DNA of 64,000 nt from Jidongwangia harbinensis (GCF_020216025.1 NZ_JAIWNC010000001.1:310001-374000); one strand, 5' to 3'. Shown: positions 45,656 to 54,510, counted from the first letter of the stretch. The notes: generated by a model not told the origin, from the letters alone. Made by a program: numbers and translations.

Positions 45656-46327
45656 GTGACTTTCCAGCGGGCACGCACCGAACAGCAGCGGGAGATCCGT
45701 CGGCGGGCGATCCTCGACGAGGCGTCGGCGATGCTCGACGAGATGCCGGTGGCCGCGGTCACGCTGAACGAACTCAGCCGCCGGGTCGGCCTGGCGAAGC
45801 CGAACGTGTTGCGCTACTTCGAATCCCGCGAGGCGGTGCTGCTGGAACTGCTGGACCGCTTCCTGCAGGAGTGGCTCACCGACCTGGCCGGCGAGCTGGC
45901 CGCGGGCGTCGACGGGGACGCGCCCATGGCCGAGCGGGCGACGGCGGTGGCCGACATCCTCAGCCGCTCCCTGTCCGGCCGGGCGGTGCTGTGCGACCTC
46001 TTCGGCGCCCAGGGCAGCGTCCTGGAACACAACGTCTCCGTCGAGGTCGTCACCCGCTACAAGCGCGCCTCCCTGGACCGCCTGACCAGCATGACCGCCA
46101 CGATCCAGAAGTACCTGCCGGAGCTGGGCGAGAACGCGACACTGTTCAGCCTGCAGACCATGGTCCTGGCCGGCGCGCTCTCCGCGTACAGCACACCCCC
46201 ACCCAGCCTGCGGGCGGCCTACCAGGCCGAACCCGAGCTGGCCCGCTTCCACCTGGAACTGAAGGACTCCCTGAAGCTGGCCCTGACCGCGACCCTCCTG
46301 GGTGTGCTCCCCCGGCCCGCACGGTGA
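45656..46327 (+). CDS. TetR-family transcriptional regulator
   Basis: About 223 residues. The N-terminal helix-turn-helix reads RRAILDEASAMLDEMPVAAVTLNELSRRVGLAKPNVLRYFESREAVL in outline, typical of TetR; the C-terminal ligand domain (TetR_C type) is all helical. The GTG at 45656 is better spaced from AGG than the GTG at 45650. It is divergent from an SDR gene and flanked by a strong palindromic operator, so it likely represses both itself and the SDR. The inducer is unknown. Confidence 0.9.
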   Translation: MTFQRARTEQQREIRRRAILDEASAMLDEMPVAAVTLNELSRRVGLAKPNVLRYFESREAVLLELLDRFLQEWLTDLAGELAAGVDGDAPMAERATAVADILSRSLSGRAVLCDLFGAQGSVLEHNVSVEVVTRYKRASLDRLTSMTATIQKYLPELGENATLFSLQTMVLAGALSAYSTPPPSLRAAYQAEPELARFHLELKDSLKLALTATLLGVLPRPAR

Positions 46328-46345
46328 GGTGAGCGGCGGGGCGCG

Positions 46346-47053
46346 TCACAGCAGCGACCGTAGATCCTCGGCGAACCGCCGCACCTGGTGCAGGTGCGCG
46401 AACCGGCCGCGGCTCCGGTAGACCCGGACCCGGCCGTCGCCCGGATCGTCGTCGTTGTCGCCGGCCCCGGGGCGGCTCAGGACCGTGAGGTCGGCGGCCG
46501 GCGGCGGACCGGCGGCCCAGCAGCACCGGTACGCCCGCAGCAGGGCCGGATCGCGTCGGGCGACGGCGAACGGCTGGAACACGCCGGGCACGTGTTCCCC
46601 GCCCATGGCCGCGACGATGTGCTCGGGGGTGTCCCCGGGAGCCGGCGTGAGTTCGTCCACCGCCACCACGGCGCGGCTGGCGTACCGGCCGGCGAACAGG
46701 TGCGCCAGGTGGACCGACGTGGCGTGCCCGACCACCACCGGCGCGCGCCGCAGGGCGAGGCCGGACACGACGGCGGCGAGGTCCGCGGCGAGCGTGCCCG
46801 GATCATCCTCCGGCCTGGCGGGCGTCTCGCCGTGCCCGGGCAGGTCGGGCGCGATGACGGTGCAGTCGCCGGCGATCTCGGCCGCCGCCGGCCACCAGAG
46901 TCGCCGGTCGAACAGCACGCCGTGCAGCAGCAGGACCGGTCGCCCGCCGCTGCCCCACCGGTCGTAGGCCAGTCCCCGGTAGGTGTGCGTGCTGCGCAGC
47001 GGCGGAGAAGTCTCGTCCGCGGGTGGTTCTGACGGGTCGTGGGCAGGAGTCAT
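46346..47053 (-). CDS. Alpha/beta hydrolase-fold protein with altered nucleophile
   Basis: A 235-residue alpha/beta hydrolase-fold protein. The oxyanion segment VLLLHGVLFDRRLWWP and APDLPGHGETPARPE are standard. The nucleophile elbow, normally GHSxG, reads GHATS, with Ala in place of Ser. The C-terminal His region is also poor (FAHLHQVRRF). It is therefore probably not a serine hydrolase; it could be a lyase-like or binding homologue, or a decaying gene. Start ATG 47053 follows GAAGGA. It is convergent with tetR. Confidence 0.75.
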   Translation of the reverse strand: MTPAHDPSEPPADETSPPLRSTHTYRGLAYDRWGSGGRPVLLLHGVLFDRRLWWPAAAEIAGDCTVIAPDLPGHGETPARPEDDPGTLAADLAAVVSGLALRRAPVVVGHATSVHLAHLFAGRYASRAVVAVDELTPAPGDTPEHIVAAMGGEHVPGVFQPFAVARRDPALLRAYRCCWAAGPPPAADLTVLSRPGAGDNDDDPGDGRVRVYRSRGRFAHLHQVRRFAEDLRSLL

Positions 47054-47110
47054 CGAAACGGGTCCTTCGGTGCGGAACACGAGCAGGGACGGCCGGGGTA
47101 CGACCGGCTC

Positions 47111-47470
47111 CTACACCCGAAGGACTCGGATACTGATGCAGACGGGTCGGTGCGCAGGCCATCGACGGGCCGCCGGGATCGCGGAGGCCGGCAGCACCAC
47201 CGTGACCGCCGGCGTCAGCGAACCGACCGCCGGACCGCCCGTGGTGGACCGGGCGTGCTCCGGTGCACCCTCATGGTCATGGCCGGATGGCGGCGTCTCC
47301 GGCGCGGGCGCACACGCCGGGCCCGCGACGGCGACCGTCTCGTGGTGGTCGTGGGCGTGGTGCGGGCTGCCGACCCCGGCCATGATCGCGCTGAGCAGGA
47401 CGATGATCAGCACACCGATCGAACCGGCGCGTCCACGTACCGTCAACGGGTGCGGTCGACGGCCGGGCAT
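47111..47470 (-). CDS. Small membrane protein with His-rich metal-binding stretch
   Basis: A 119-residue protein with one hydrophobic segment (IGVLIIVLLSAIMAGVG, ~20-36) followed by SPHHAHDHHE and SGHDHEGAPEHA, giving ten His within about 40 residues. The topology suggests an N-in anchor with the His-rich part outside, or an uncleaved signal. It lies 99 bp downstream of the flavin monooxygenase gene. Metal handling is a reasonable inference from composition and from the arsenic-type neighbours; no family is named with confidence. Confidence 0.6.
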   Translation of the reverse strand: MPGRRPHPLTVRGRAGSIGVLIIVLLSAIMAGVGSPHHAHDHHETVAVAGPACAPAPETPPSGHDHEGAPEHARSTTGGPAVGSLTPAVTVVLPASAIPAARRWPAHRPVCISIRVLRV

Positions 47471-47569
47471 CACCAGACTCTACCCACTGCCCGGCGCCGA
47501 GCCGGGCGCGGCGTCGTCGCGGACGTCTCCGCGGGCGACGCCGGCCCGGCGGCCGGGCGCCGCCCCGGG

Positions 47570-49144
47570 TCACCCGCAGCAGCCGCCGCCGGACGTCACC
47601 GTGGCGAGGTTCGGTTCGGTACCGGGCAGCGTCGACGGGCCGGCGCCGGCGGACTGGTTCCCGGCGAGCGCGGCCAGGTGCAGGGCGACGTCCGCGTCGA
47701 TGCCGAGTTCGGCGGCGGCAGCTCGGGTGGCGGCCTCGACGGTCCCTGCGGTGGTCAGGTGCCGTAGCCCGGCGGAGACGAGCCGGGCGGGGATCTCGGG
47801 GGCGAGGCCGTAGCGGGCCGCGGCGTCGTCGAGCATCGCCCGATAGCCCCGGGTGGCCGAGCAGACACCGGTTTCCGGGAGGTCGAGCCGCACGTCACGG
47901 GCCGCGGTCCAGTCCCCGGCGAGCGCGGCGGCCACGGAGCGGACCTGCTCGTAGCCGGTGGCCAGCAGGAACGTCGGTGCGCGACCGTAGGACTTCATCC
48001 CGACGGCGTAGTAGTCCGGCTCGGGCTGGGCGAGCTCGTCGACGCCGTGTGGGCGGACGGTGCCGCAGGAGTGCTCGTTCGGGTCGATCAGCGGCGCCAG
48101 CGCGCGGGTGCATCCGAGCGCCGGGTCCAGGTCGAGGCGCAGTTCGTCGGCGATGGAGTGGTCCGGACGGAAACCGGTGGCCGACACCACCCGGTCGCCG
48201 GCGAGAGTGCGCCCGTCCGTGGCGGTCAGCTCCACACCGGCCGGGGTGGCCCGGACGGCGTGCACCGCGAAGCCGGTGACCAGGGTGACCCGCCCGGCGT
48301 CGACGAGCAGCCTGACGCCGCTGCCCAGCGCACCGCGGCCGGGCAGGGCGTCGGCGTCGCCGCCGCCGACGGCGCGGTCGATGCTGCCGCCGCGGGTGGC
48401 CCAGGTGATCCGCGTGCCGGGTTCCTGTCCGGCGAGTTCGGCCAGCGCGAGCAGGGTGGTGGCGGCCGAGTGACCGGCACCGACGACGAGGGTGTGCCGG
48501 CCGGCGTAGCCGTCGCGCCCGACGCCGAGGACATCAGGAAGCGCTGATGCGATCCGGGCGGCGGCGGCCCGTTCGCCGTGCGCGGGCAACCCGTTCGCGC
48601 CGAGCACATTCGGGGTGTGCCAGGTACCGGACGCGTCGATCACGGCGGAGGCCAGGATGTCCTCGCCCGTGTGCAGCCGCAGCACGAACGGCGCCCGGTC
48701 CCGGCCGCTGGTCCGGACCCGGTCGACGCCGACGCGGCCGATCGCCACCACGCGGGCGTCGTAGCGGATCGCGCCGGACAGGTGCGGCAGCATCGCCAGC
48801 GGTTGCAGGTAGGCGTCGACGAGTTCCGCGCCGGTAGGCAGGACGTCCGGATCGGGGCCGGTCCAGCCGCCGGCGGTGTCGAGCAGCCGGCGGGCGGCCT
48901 GGTCGATGTTGTAGCGCCAGGGTGAGAACAGCCGGACGTGACCCCACGCCGCGACGGCGGCGCCGGCCGTGGGACCGGCTTCGAGGACGGTGAACGGCAG
49001 ACCCTGTTCCTGCAGGTGCGCGGCGGCGGCCAGCCCGACCGGGCCGGCACCGATCACCGCGACCGGCAGTTTCCGCTCGCCGGCCCGCTCCGCCGCCCGC
49101 GCGCTGCCGCAGCAGGGGTCCGGGGCACTGGTGTCCTGGCTCAT
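47570..49144 (-). CDS. Flavin-dependent monooxygenase/oxidoreductase, ArsO-like
   Basis: A 524-residue two-dinucleotide-fold flavoprotein. FAD motif VAVIGAGPVGLAAAAHL at residue ~28, NADPH motif LVVGAGHSAATTLLAL at ~215, and SATGFRPDHSI later. A Cys pair lies near the N-terminus (DPCCGSA) and another closes the protein (GGGCCG). ArsO-type flavoproteins occur in actinomycete ars operons next to arsR. Here it is divergent from a double-ArsR gene with an operator between. A role in arsenic or organoarsenical detoxification is inferred; no arsenite pump or arsenate reductase is in the window. Confidence 0.75.
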   Translation of the reverse strand: MSQDTSAPDPCCGSARAAERAGERKLPVAVIGAGPVGLAAAAHLQEQGLPFTVLEAGPTAGAAVAAWGHVRLFSPWRYNIDQAARRLLDTAGGWTGPDPDVLPTGAELVDAYLQPLAMLPHLSGAIRYDARVVAIGRVGVDRVRTSGRDRAPFVLRLHTGEDILASAVIDASGTWHTPNVLGANGLPAHGERAAAARIASALPDVLGVGRDGYAGRHTLVVGAGHSAATTLLALAELAGQEPGTRITWATRGGSIDRAVGGGDADALPGRGALGSGVRLLVDAGRVTLVTGFAVHAVRATPAGVELTATDGRTLAGDRVVSATGFRPDHSIADELRLDLDPALGCTRALAPLIDPNEHSCGTVRPHGVDELAQPEPDYYAVGMKSYGRAPTFLLATGYEQVRSVAAALAGDWTAARDVRLDLPETGVCSATRGYRAMLDDAAARYGLAPEIPARLVSAGLRHLTTAGTVEAATRAAAAELGIDADVALHLAALAGNQSAGAGPSTLPGTEPNLATVTSGGGCCG

Positions 49145-49243
49145 CGGTGTTCTCCTCGAAGTCCGCTGCCGGCGGCAGTCGATTCAGCCGGCGCACGCCG
49201 CCCGGGCCCCGGCGACGCCGCTCATCAGCCGGCCCTGATATAA

Positions 49244-49261
49244 CTTCGACAGATGTCGAAG
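49244..49261. promoter_or_regulatory. ArsR-type operator
   Basis: A perfect 18-bp palindrome, CTTCGACA-GA-TGTCGAAG, lies between the divergent flavoprotein and double-ArsR genes. It abuts GATATAAC, which can act as a -10 in either direction. Position and symmetry fit autorepression by the ArsR protein. Confidence 0.75.
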
Positions 49262-49309
49262 CGAGGCCCACACCTTGCATCTTTGTTAGATGGCTGTCAA
49301 GCTAGCGGC

Positions 49310-50020
49310 ATGTCTGTTCCGCCGTCCTCGCACGCCGTGCCGGCCCAGGAATGCTGCCCGCCACTGTCGGTGCAGGCCTTGGCGCCCGGCACCGCCGGGC
49401 GGCTGGCACCGATGTTCAAGGCGCTCAGCGACCCGATCCGGCTGCGGCTGCTGTCGCTGATCGCCTCGCAGAGCGAGGTCTGTGTCTGCGACCTGACCGA
49501 CGCCTTCGACGTGACGGGCGCGACCGTCTCGCATCACCTGCGGGTCCTACGCGAGACCGGCCTGGTCGACTCGGAGCGACGCGGCACCTGGGTCTACTAC
49601 CGGATGCGCCGGGAGACGCTCGACCTGCTGGGCGGCCTACTGCTGGCGCCGGAGCAGGAACCGGCCGGCGGGAAGCCGGCTCCCGTCGCACCGGAACCGC
49701 AACTGGATCAGCAAAAACTGATATCACCAAACTCTGATGTCCTGCGTTTGCTGGGTGATCCGTTGCGCGCGGAGATCGTACGACTGCTCGCCGACGGGCC
49801 GGCCTGCACGTCTCATCTGGTGGCGGACACCGGCGCGAAGCAGCCGAACGTCTCGGGCCACCTCAAACTCCTGCGTGAGGCCGGCGTGGTGACGACCGAA
49901 CCGCGGGGGCGCTTCACCTTCTACCGGTTGGTGCCGGAGAGCCTGCAGGGTGCCGCCCTCCACCTTGCCGACCTGGCCGCGCACGCGCGCGCGAACGCGG
50001 AGAACTTCCGAGACTGCTAG
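49310..50020 (+). CDS. Tandem double-ArsR repressor
   Basis: A 236-residue protein carrying two complete ArsR winged helices. The first (~35-110) has the metalloid-site form EVCVCDLTDAF and VTGATVSHHLRVLRETGLV. The second (~140-220) reads LLGDPLRAEIVRLLADGPAC, then KQPNVSGHLKLLREAGVV and FYRLVPE. Canonical ArsR proteins are ~110 residues and dimerise, so this is a covalent pseudo-dimer. A Cys pair (QECCPP) lies near the N-terminus. ATG 49310 is preferred; an earlier ATG at 49253 falls inside the operator. No ribosome site is evident, so a leaderless message is possible. Confidence 0.85.
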   Translation: MSVPPSSHAVPAQECCPPLSVQALAPGTAGRLAPMFKALSDPIRLRLLSLIASQSEVCVCDLTDAFDVTGATVSHHLRVLRETGLVDSERRGTWVYYRMRRETLDLLGGLLLAPEQEPAGGKPAPVAPEPQLDQQKLISPNSDVLRLLGDPLRAEIVRLLADGPACTSHLVADTGAKQPNVSGHLKLLREAGVVTTEPRGRFTFYRLVPESLQGAALHLADLAAHARANAENFRDC

Positions 50021-50179
50021 GGCGGGCATCGAAGCGGGGTGGACCGACCGGCCGTGGACATGACCGTCACCCCGCCGGCCTGCGCGGACCAGGGCCGGAA
50101 GTCCCGTGACAACGCGGTCTCACGCCGCCGGTCACCGCCAACGGCCGGCCGTCGTCGCCGTGGTCCACAGTGGTCGGAG

Positions 50180-50836
50180 CTAGAGATCGCGCTGGGCGTA
50201 CAGGCGGGTGGAAAGCGCGGTGGAGGCGGCCATGAGGACGCCGAGGATCGCGAACGCGGCGAGGGTGAGCCAGGCGAGGTTCGCATCACCGAGCCACGCC
50301 AGCAGCGCGGTGCGGACCTCGGGAACCGCCCAGCCGACGCAGACAAAGGTCAGGACGGCGACGTGCAGGACGGAGACGACGATGCGGAGAGGTCCGGGGT
50401 CGAGCCCGAAATAGGCGGGCAGTCCGGAGGCGAGAAAGATACCGACGAGCGCGACGCTGCCGGCGGCCAGGGCGGCGGCGGTCGCCCAGTCGAACGCGGT
50501 ACCGAGGGCGAGCGCGGCGATCGGAGCCAGGAGGACCCCGGCGACGGTGAGAGCGATCATCAGCAGCAGGCAGGTCGCGTAGCGGCCGGCGACGACCTGA
50601 CGGCGCCGGATGCCGAGTGCGGTGTAGAGCGTGTCGAGGCGGCCGAGTTCGTCGTTGGCGAACAGCGACGAGGGGGCGCTGACCACCGCCAGGCCGGAGA
50701 TCGCGGGGATCAGCATGTACGGCCCGAGGAGGAGCAGGACCGGGACGATGACCACGAGCACCGGGATGAGCATGTACTTCGCGTTGGGCCGCATGGATCG
50801 CAGGTCCAGGCCGACGAAGTGGACGATCGCGCGCAT
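50180..50836 (-). CDS. ABC-2 type transporter permease
   Basis: A 218-residue membrane protein with six hydrophobic helices, starting MRAIVHFVGLDLRSMRPNAKYM. It resembles the short ABC-2 permeases found with YtrB/PmtA-like ATPases. It follows the ATP-binding gene after 1 bp and is translationally coupled to it. The complex probably exports a lipid, peptide or antibiotic. Its substrate is unknown. It forms the third gene of a GntR-ATPase-permease operon. Confidence 0.85.
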   Translation of the reverse strand: MRAIVHFVGLDLRSMRPNAKYMLIPVLVVIVPVLLLLGPYMLIPAISGLAVVSAPSSLFANDELGRLDTLYTALGIRRRQVVAGRYATCLLLMIALTVAGVLLAPIAALALGTAFDWATAAALAAGSVALVGIFLASGLPAYFGLDPGPLRIVVSVLHVAVLTFVCVGWAVPEVRTALLAWLGDANLAWLTLAAFAILGVLMAASTALSTRLYAQRDL

Positions 50837-50837
50837 G

Positions 50838-51680
50838 TCAGTGCTCCTCGTCGTTGCGCCGCTCGTGGTGGACCACGATCTGCTCGACCGTCGGAGTCTC
50901 GAGGTGGACGCCCGGGCCGAACGCGGCGGAGTCGGCGGTCCGGATGATGCCGTCGAAGCTCGCCTGGCCGCGGCGAAGACCGCGGATCAGCGGCGTGTTC
51001 TGTGCGGTCAGGTCCTCCGGCGCTCCCTTGACGTACGCGAACCTCTCGACGAGTTCGTCGAGCGCGCCGGAGTAGACGACCTGGCCGTTGTCGACGAACA
51101 CGAGGTAGTCGGCGAAGTGCTCCAGGTCGCCGGTGATGTGCGTGGAGAACAGCAGCGACGCGTCCTCCCGGCGCATGTGCTCGCGCAGCAGGTCGACCAG
51201 GTCGGCGCGGGCGGCGGGGTCGAGACCGCTGGTGGGCTCGTCCAGGATCAGCAGATCGGGATGGTTGCCCATCGCCAGCGCGATCATCAGCTTGTTGCCC
51301 TGGCCGCGCGACAGTTCCTTCACCCGCTCGTCGGCCCGTAGCCGGAACCGGCGGCACAGCCGGTCGAACCAGTCCTGATCCCACCCGGGCCGGGACGCGG
51401 CATAGACCTCGGCGGCGTCGCGGACACGCCAGTACGGCAGCACGAACGGCTGGTCGAACGCGACCCCGACCGCGCCCATCGGTGGCATCGCGACACTCCC
51501 CGCGTCCGCGCGAACCAGACCGAGCAGCGTGCGCAGTGTGGTGGTCTTGCCCGAGCCGTTGGCCCCGACCATCCCGGTGACGAATCCCCGCGGAACGCGA
51601 AGGTCCAGCGGGCCCAGGGTGAACTCCCCGCGGCGCTTCACCAGCCCCAAGGCTTCCACGATGTGCTCTGTCCTGCTCAT
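50838..51680 (-). CDS. ABC transporter ATP-binding protein
   Basis: A 280-residue ABC ATPase. Walker A is GANGSGKTTT, the signature is KELSRGQGNKLMIALAM (LSRGQ), Walker B is LLILDEPTSGLDP. The ATG overlaps the GntR stop (ATGA). With the permease at 50180 it forms an exporter resembling Ytr/Pmt systems induced by cell-wall or peptide stress. The substrate is unknown. Confidence 0.92.
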   Translation of the reverse strand: MSRTEHIVEALGLVKRRGEFTLGPLDLRVPRGFVTGMVGANGSGKTTTLRTLLGLVRADAGSVAMPPMGAVGVAFDQPFVLPYWRVRDAAEVYAASRPGWDQDWFDRLCRRFRLRADERVKELSRGQGNKLMIALAMGNHPDLLILDEPTSGLDPAARADLVDLLREHMRREDASLLFSTHITGDLEHFADYLVFVDNGQVVYSGALDELVERFAYVKGAPEDLTAQNTPLIRGLRRGQASFDGIIRTADSAAFGPGVHLETPTVEQIVVHHERRNDEEH

Positions 51681-52051
51681 CGTTCCCACTCCTCCGCGAG
51701 CATGGCGGTCAGCTCCGCCAGCGAGACCAGCCCGGTGTGCCGGGTGCGATCGACGATCTGCCGCAGTCCCGCCCGCGCCCGCTCCAGCGAGTGCCGGCGC
51801 GCCTCGTCCGGGTCGAGCTGCGCGACGAACGAGCCCTTGCCCGGCACGTTCACGATCAGCCCCTCGGCGGCCAGGTCGTTGTACGCCCGGGTCGTGGTGA
51901 TCAGGCTGACCCGCAACTCCCCGGCCAGCGCACGCAATGACGGCAACGCCGCCCCGGCCGCCAGCTCCCCCGCCATGATCTGCTGCCGGACCTGCTCCAC
52001 GATCTGCTCATAGAGCGGAACCCCGGAGGTCGGCGAGACGATGACGCGCAT
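51677..52051 (-). CDS. GntR-family regulator, YtrA type
   Basis: A 124-residue regulator. The GntR winged helix (VPLYEQIVEQVRQQI; LPSLRALAGELRVSLITTTRAYNDL; GKGSFVAQ) is followed by only a short helical tail, as in the YtrA subfamily. The start ATG follows AGGGGAGG. It heads an operon with an ABC exporter and very likely represses it through the dyad at 52073-52099. Confidence 0.92.
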   Translation of the reverse strand: MRVIVSPTSGVPLYEQIVEQVRQQIMAGELAAGAALPSLRALAGELRVSLITTTRAYNDLAAEGLIVNVPGKGSFVAQLDPDEARRHSLERARAGLRQIVDRTRHTGLVSLAELTAMLAEEWER

Positions 52052-52072
52052 TCGCGAAGCCTCCCCTGCACC

Positions 52073-52099
52073 TACTGTCTATGTGCAGTATAGACAGTA
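52073..52099 (-). promoter_or_regulatory. YtrA-type operator over the promoter
   Basis: A perfect dyad TACTGTCTAT-N7-ATAGACAGTA lies 22 bp upstream of the GntR start. On the minus strand it covers a TATACT -10 element, with TTGACG about 19 bp further upstream as -35. Binding would block transcription of the operon. Confidence 0.75.
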
Positions 52100-52261
52100 C
52101 GGGTCGATCAGCGTCAACACCCCGGCTCCGCCGAGCGGCCTTCCCGGGATCGACCGGAAGCTCGATGGTGAGCACCGGCCGGCGATCGGTAGCTTGACAC
52201 CTCCCTCACCACGGAGCGTCCATGTCCTGCTGTCCGTCTTCCGCCGCACGCCCGGGTCCCG

Positions 52262-52876
52262 ATGTCCGCTGACCCCGGCGATCCGCCCGGCGCACGGAGC
52301 CGGGGCGTCTGGTACCGGGCGGCCGCTGCCGTGGTGGCCGGCGTCGGCGTCCTGGTGGCGTCGAACATGATCAGCTGGCACGACGGATACTCGGTCGCGG
52401 CGGACGCACGTCCGATGACCGACGCCGAGACGGGCGCCGAGTGTCACCGCCTTTCCGCCGGCCTCCAGCACGGATTCGCCGGTGTGCCGGCTCAGCGGCT
52501 GGAGGTCGAGCGGGGTGACAGCACGCTCCGCGTCTACGTCTCGGAGGCGGACGACTGGATCAGTGTCTGCCGCAGCGGCACGGCGGGCGTCGACTTGACG
52601 TTCGGCACGGTCATGGAGAGCGGGCCCGCGGACAGCATCCGCCTCTTCGGTGACGGGGACGCCGTTGTCAAGGCGAACGTGCTCGTCGGGCAGCTGCCTG
52701 CCGGGGCGACTACGGTGCGGGCCCGGCTGGCGTCCGGTCGGGTGGTCACCGGAACGGACGACGGCGGGATCTTCGTCGTCTGGGACCCGACCGACTCCGT
52801 CAGGAGTGCGCGGGTGACGGCGTACGGGCCCGGCGGCTCGGTCGTCGCGGAAGCCACGGCGTCCGACGGCTCCTGA
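52262..52876 (+). CDS. Hypothetical membrane-anchored or secreted protein
   Basis: A 204-residue protein not recognised as any family. One hydrophobic segment (WYRAAAAVVAGVGVLVASNM, residues ~17-36) suggests a membrane anchor, leaving ~165 residues outside. The outer part is beta-rich with two Cys that could pair. It is divergent from the GntR operon and has no strong ribosome site. Codon use is typical of its neighbours. Confidence 0.65.
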   Translation: MSADPGDPPGARSRGVWYRAAAAVVAGVGVLVASNMISWHDGYSVAADARPMTDAETGAECHRLSAGLQHGFAGVPAQRLEVERGDSTLRVYVSEADDWISVCRSGTAGVDLTFGTVMESGPADSIRLFGDGDAVVKANVLVGQLPAGATTVRARLASGRVVTGTDDGGIFVVWDPTDSVRSARVTAYGPGGSVVAEATASDGS

Positions 52877-52933
52877 CCTCCGGAATTCGCGCGGTGGGCC
52901 GGCGGGCGACGCCGGCCCGTCCGTCCCGCCCGC

Positions 52934-53866
52934 TCAGCCGGCCGCGTCGTGGACGAGTGTGAGGAGCTCGGCGGCGAACTCGGCCGGACGTTCGATGTGC
53001 GGTGAGTGGCCGCACTTGTCGTAGACGACCTCACGGTAGGTATGCCCGGTCGAACAGCGAGGTATCCGACATGATCACGTCCCGGTCGCCGCGCACCCAG
53101 ACGATCGGCGGTTTCGGCGCCGCGCGGACCAGAGCGTCGGCGACGTTGACGTGCTTGGGTGACATGGCGTTGAGGACGCCACGGTCGCCGGGCCCGAAGA
53201 ACGGCCAGCTGGTCGCCGGCCTGCTGTCGCCCGGGTAGCTGTCGTCACCGATCGCCATACTGAGCACCGATTGAGCAGGAGTTCCTCGTCGTCGCCGAGC
53301 GATGCCGGGTCCGCCACGTACCGGGAGCGCAGCACGGACAGTGGGCTGGCCCGCGCCTCGGCGCTGCGGTCACCCGCCTCGATGCGGGCCACGAAGTCGG
53401 GGTGGGCGCCGCCGCCTCCGGTGCCGGCGAAGTCCGCGGTTGCCGGGGTGCCGTCGAGGCCGCGGGTGCCGCCAAAGCCGTACGGGCTCATGGGCGACTC
53501 CAGCAGGGCCGACGTGAATCGGTCCGGGTGGTCGGCGATCATCTGCATGGCCACGCCGCAGCCCATCGAGTGCGCCGCCACGATCACCGGGCCGCCCCGG
53601 GGGAACAGGTCCCGGTCGTCGAGCAGCGCGGCCAGGTCGTCGGCGAAGTCCCGCAGGCCCCGGGTGGCGTCCACCGGTGCCGCCTCGCTGCGGCCGTACC
53701 CGCGTAGGTGGGGGGCGACGACCCGGACGCTGTCGGGGAGCCGGCGGATGAGCGGCAGCCAGTATTCGGCGGACGAGCCGTTGCCGTGCACCAGCAGAAC
53801 CGGCACGCCCTCGTGCGGGCGGTTCCACGCCGCGTCATCGACGGCTTGTCCTCGGTCGTGCGGCAC
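52934..53866 (-). pseudogene. Alpha/beta hydrolase with two frameshifts
   Basis: Consecutive pieces of one alpha/beta hydrolase lie in three frames. Piece one (from about 53866) has VPVLLVHGNGSSAEYW and the nucleophile VAAHSMGCGVAMQ. Near 53265 the frame changes to LSMAIGDDSYPGDSRPA through VWVRGDRDVIM. Near 53040 it changes again to REVVYDKCGHSPHIERPAEF, with the catalytic His, and stops at 52934. All catalytic residues survive, so the decay is recent, or the shifts are sequencing errors. Confidence 0.7.
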
Positions 53867-53979
53867 GGTGACGGCAGGGGCGTCGAGCCGAACTCGGAGT
53901 CGGGCAGAGCGTGGCTGCCGCCGACTGTACCCGTCCGGGCCCGTCCCGGCGAGAGGTCCCGAGCGTGGCCGCCGGCCGG

Positions 53980-54510
53980 TTATCGGGGACTCACGCCCGG
54001 GACCACCGCGGATTCCGGCAGGCCGAGCGCCTGACGTACCTGGCCGGTCAGGGAACTGGTCACCGGTACCTCGCCGACGGCGGCAAGGTATTCGGCGACG
54101 GTGCCGGCGGCGGCGACCCGCTGGTACGCGGCCGCGCGCTGCTGGAGGTGCTCGTCCAGGGCGGCGATGATGGGCTGGACCTCGGCGGGCCAGCGGTGCT
54201 TGCGGAGTCCCGTGGAGAAGGCGACGGTGGCCCTGCCCGCGCCGGCCGCGAGCTTCCGGTGCACGGACAGATTCGCCTCGGTCGGTACGGGCGCGCCCAT
54301 CCATCGTTCCCTGGCGGCGTTCGAAGCGGCGCTGAGCTTCGCGTACGTCTCACCGGCATGCTCGATCGTCATGACCGGCTCGGCCGGGGCCGAGCTGACC
54401 GAAGCGGTGCCCGGAGACGGCGGCTCCTCGACGGTCCTGGAGGCGCATCCGGTGAGACCGCCCAGGGACACGAGGACAGCGACGGCAACGACCACACGAC
54501 TGCGCTTCAC
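53980..54510 (-). CDS. Putative lipoprotein
   Basis: A 176-residue exported protein. The N-terminus MKRSRVVVAVAVLVSLGGLTGC is a lipoprotein signal with lipobox LTGC. A Ser/Pro/Ala-rich linker follows, then a mostly helical domain of about 120 residues with no family I recognise. It probably sits on the outer face of the membrane. It is divergent from the ATPase gene at 54676. Confidence 0.75.
   Translation of the reverse strand: MKRSRVVVAVAVLVSLGGLTGCASRTVEEPPSPGTASVSSAPAEPVMTIEHAGETYAKLSAASNAARERWMGAPVPTEANLSVHRKLAAGAGRATVAFSTGLRKHRWPAEVQPIIAALDEHLQQRAAAYQRVAAAGTVAEYLAAVGEVPVTSSLTGQVRQALGLPESAVVPGVSPR

Noticed and set aside
49253..49309. Upstream ATG as the start of the double-ArsR protein
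   Set aside because: That ATG lies inside the palindromic operator and would put coding sequence through it; the ATG at 49310 begins the recognisable protein more sensibly, though it lacks a ribosome site.
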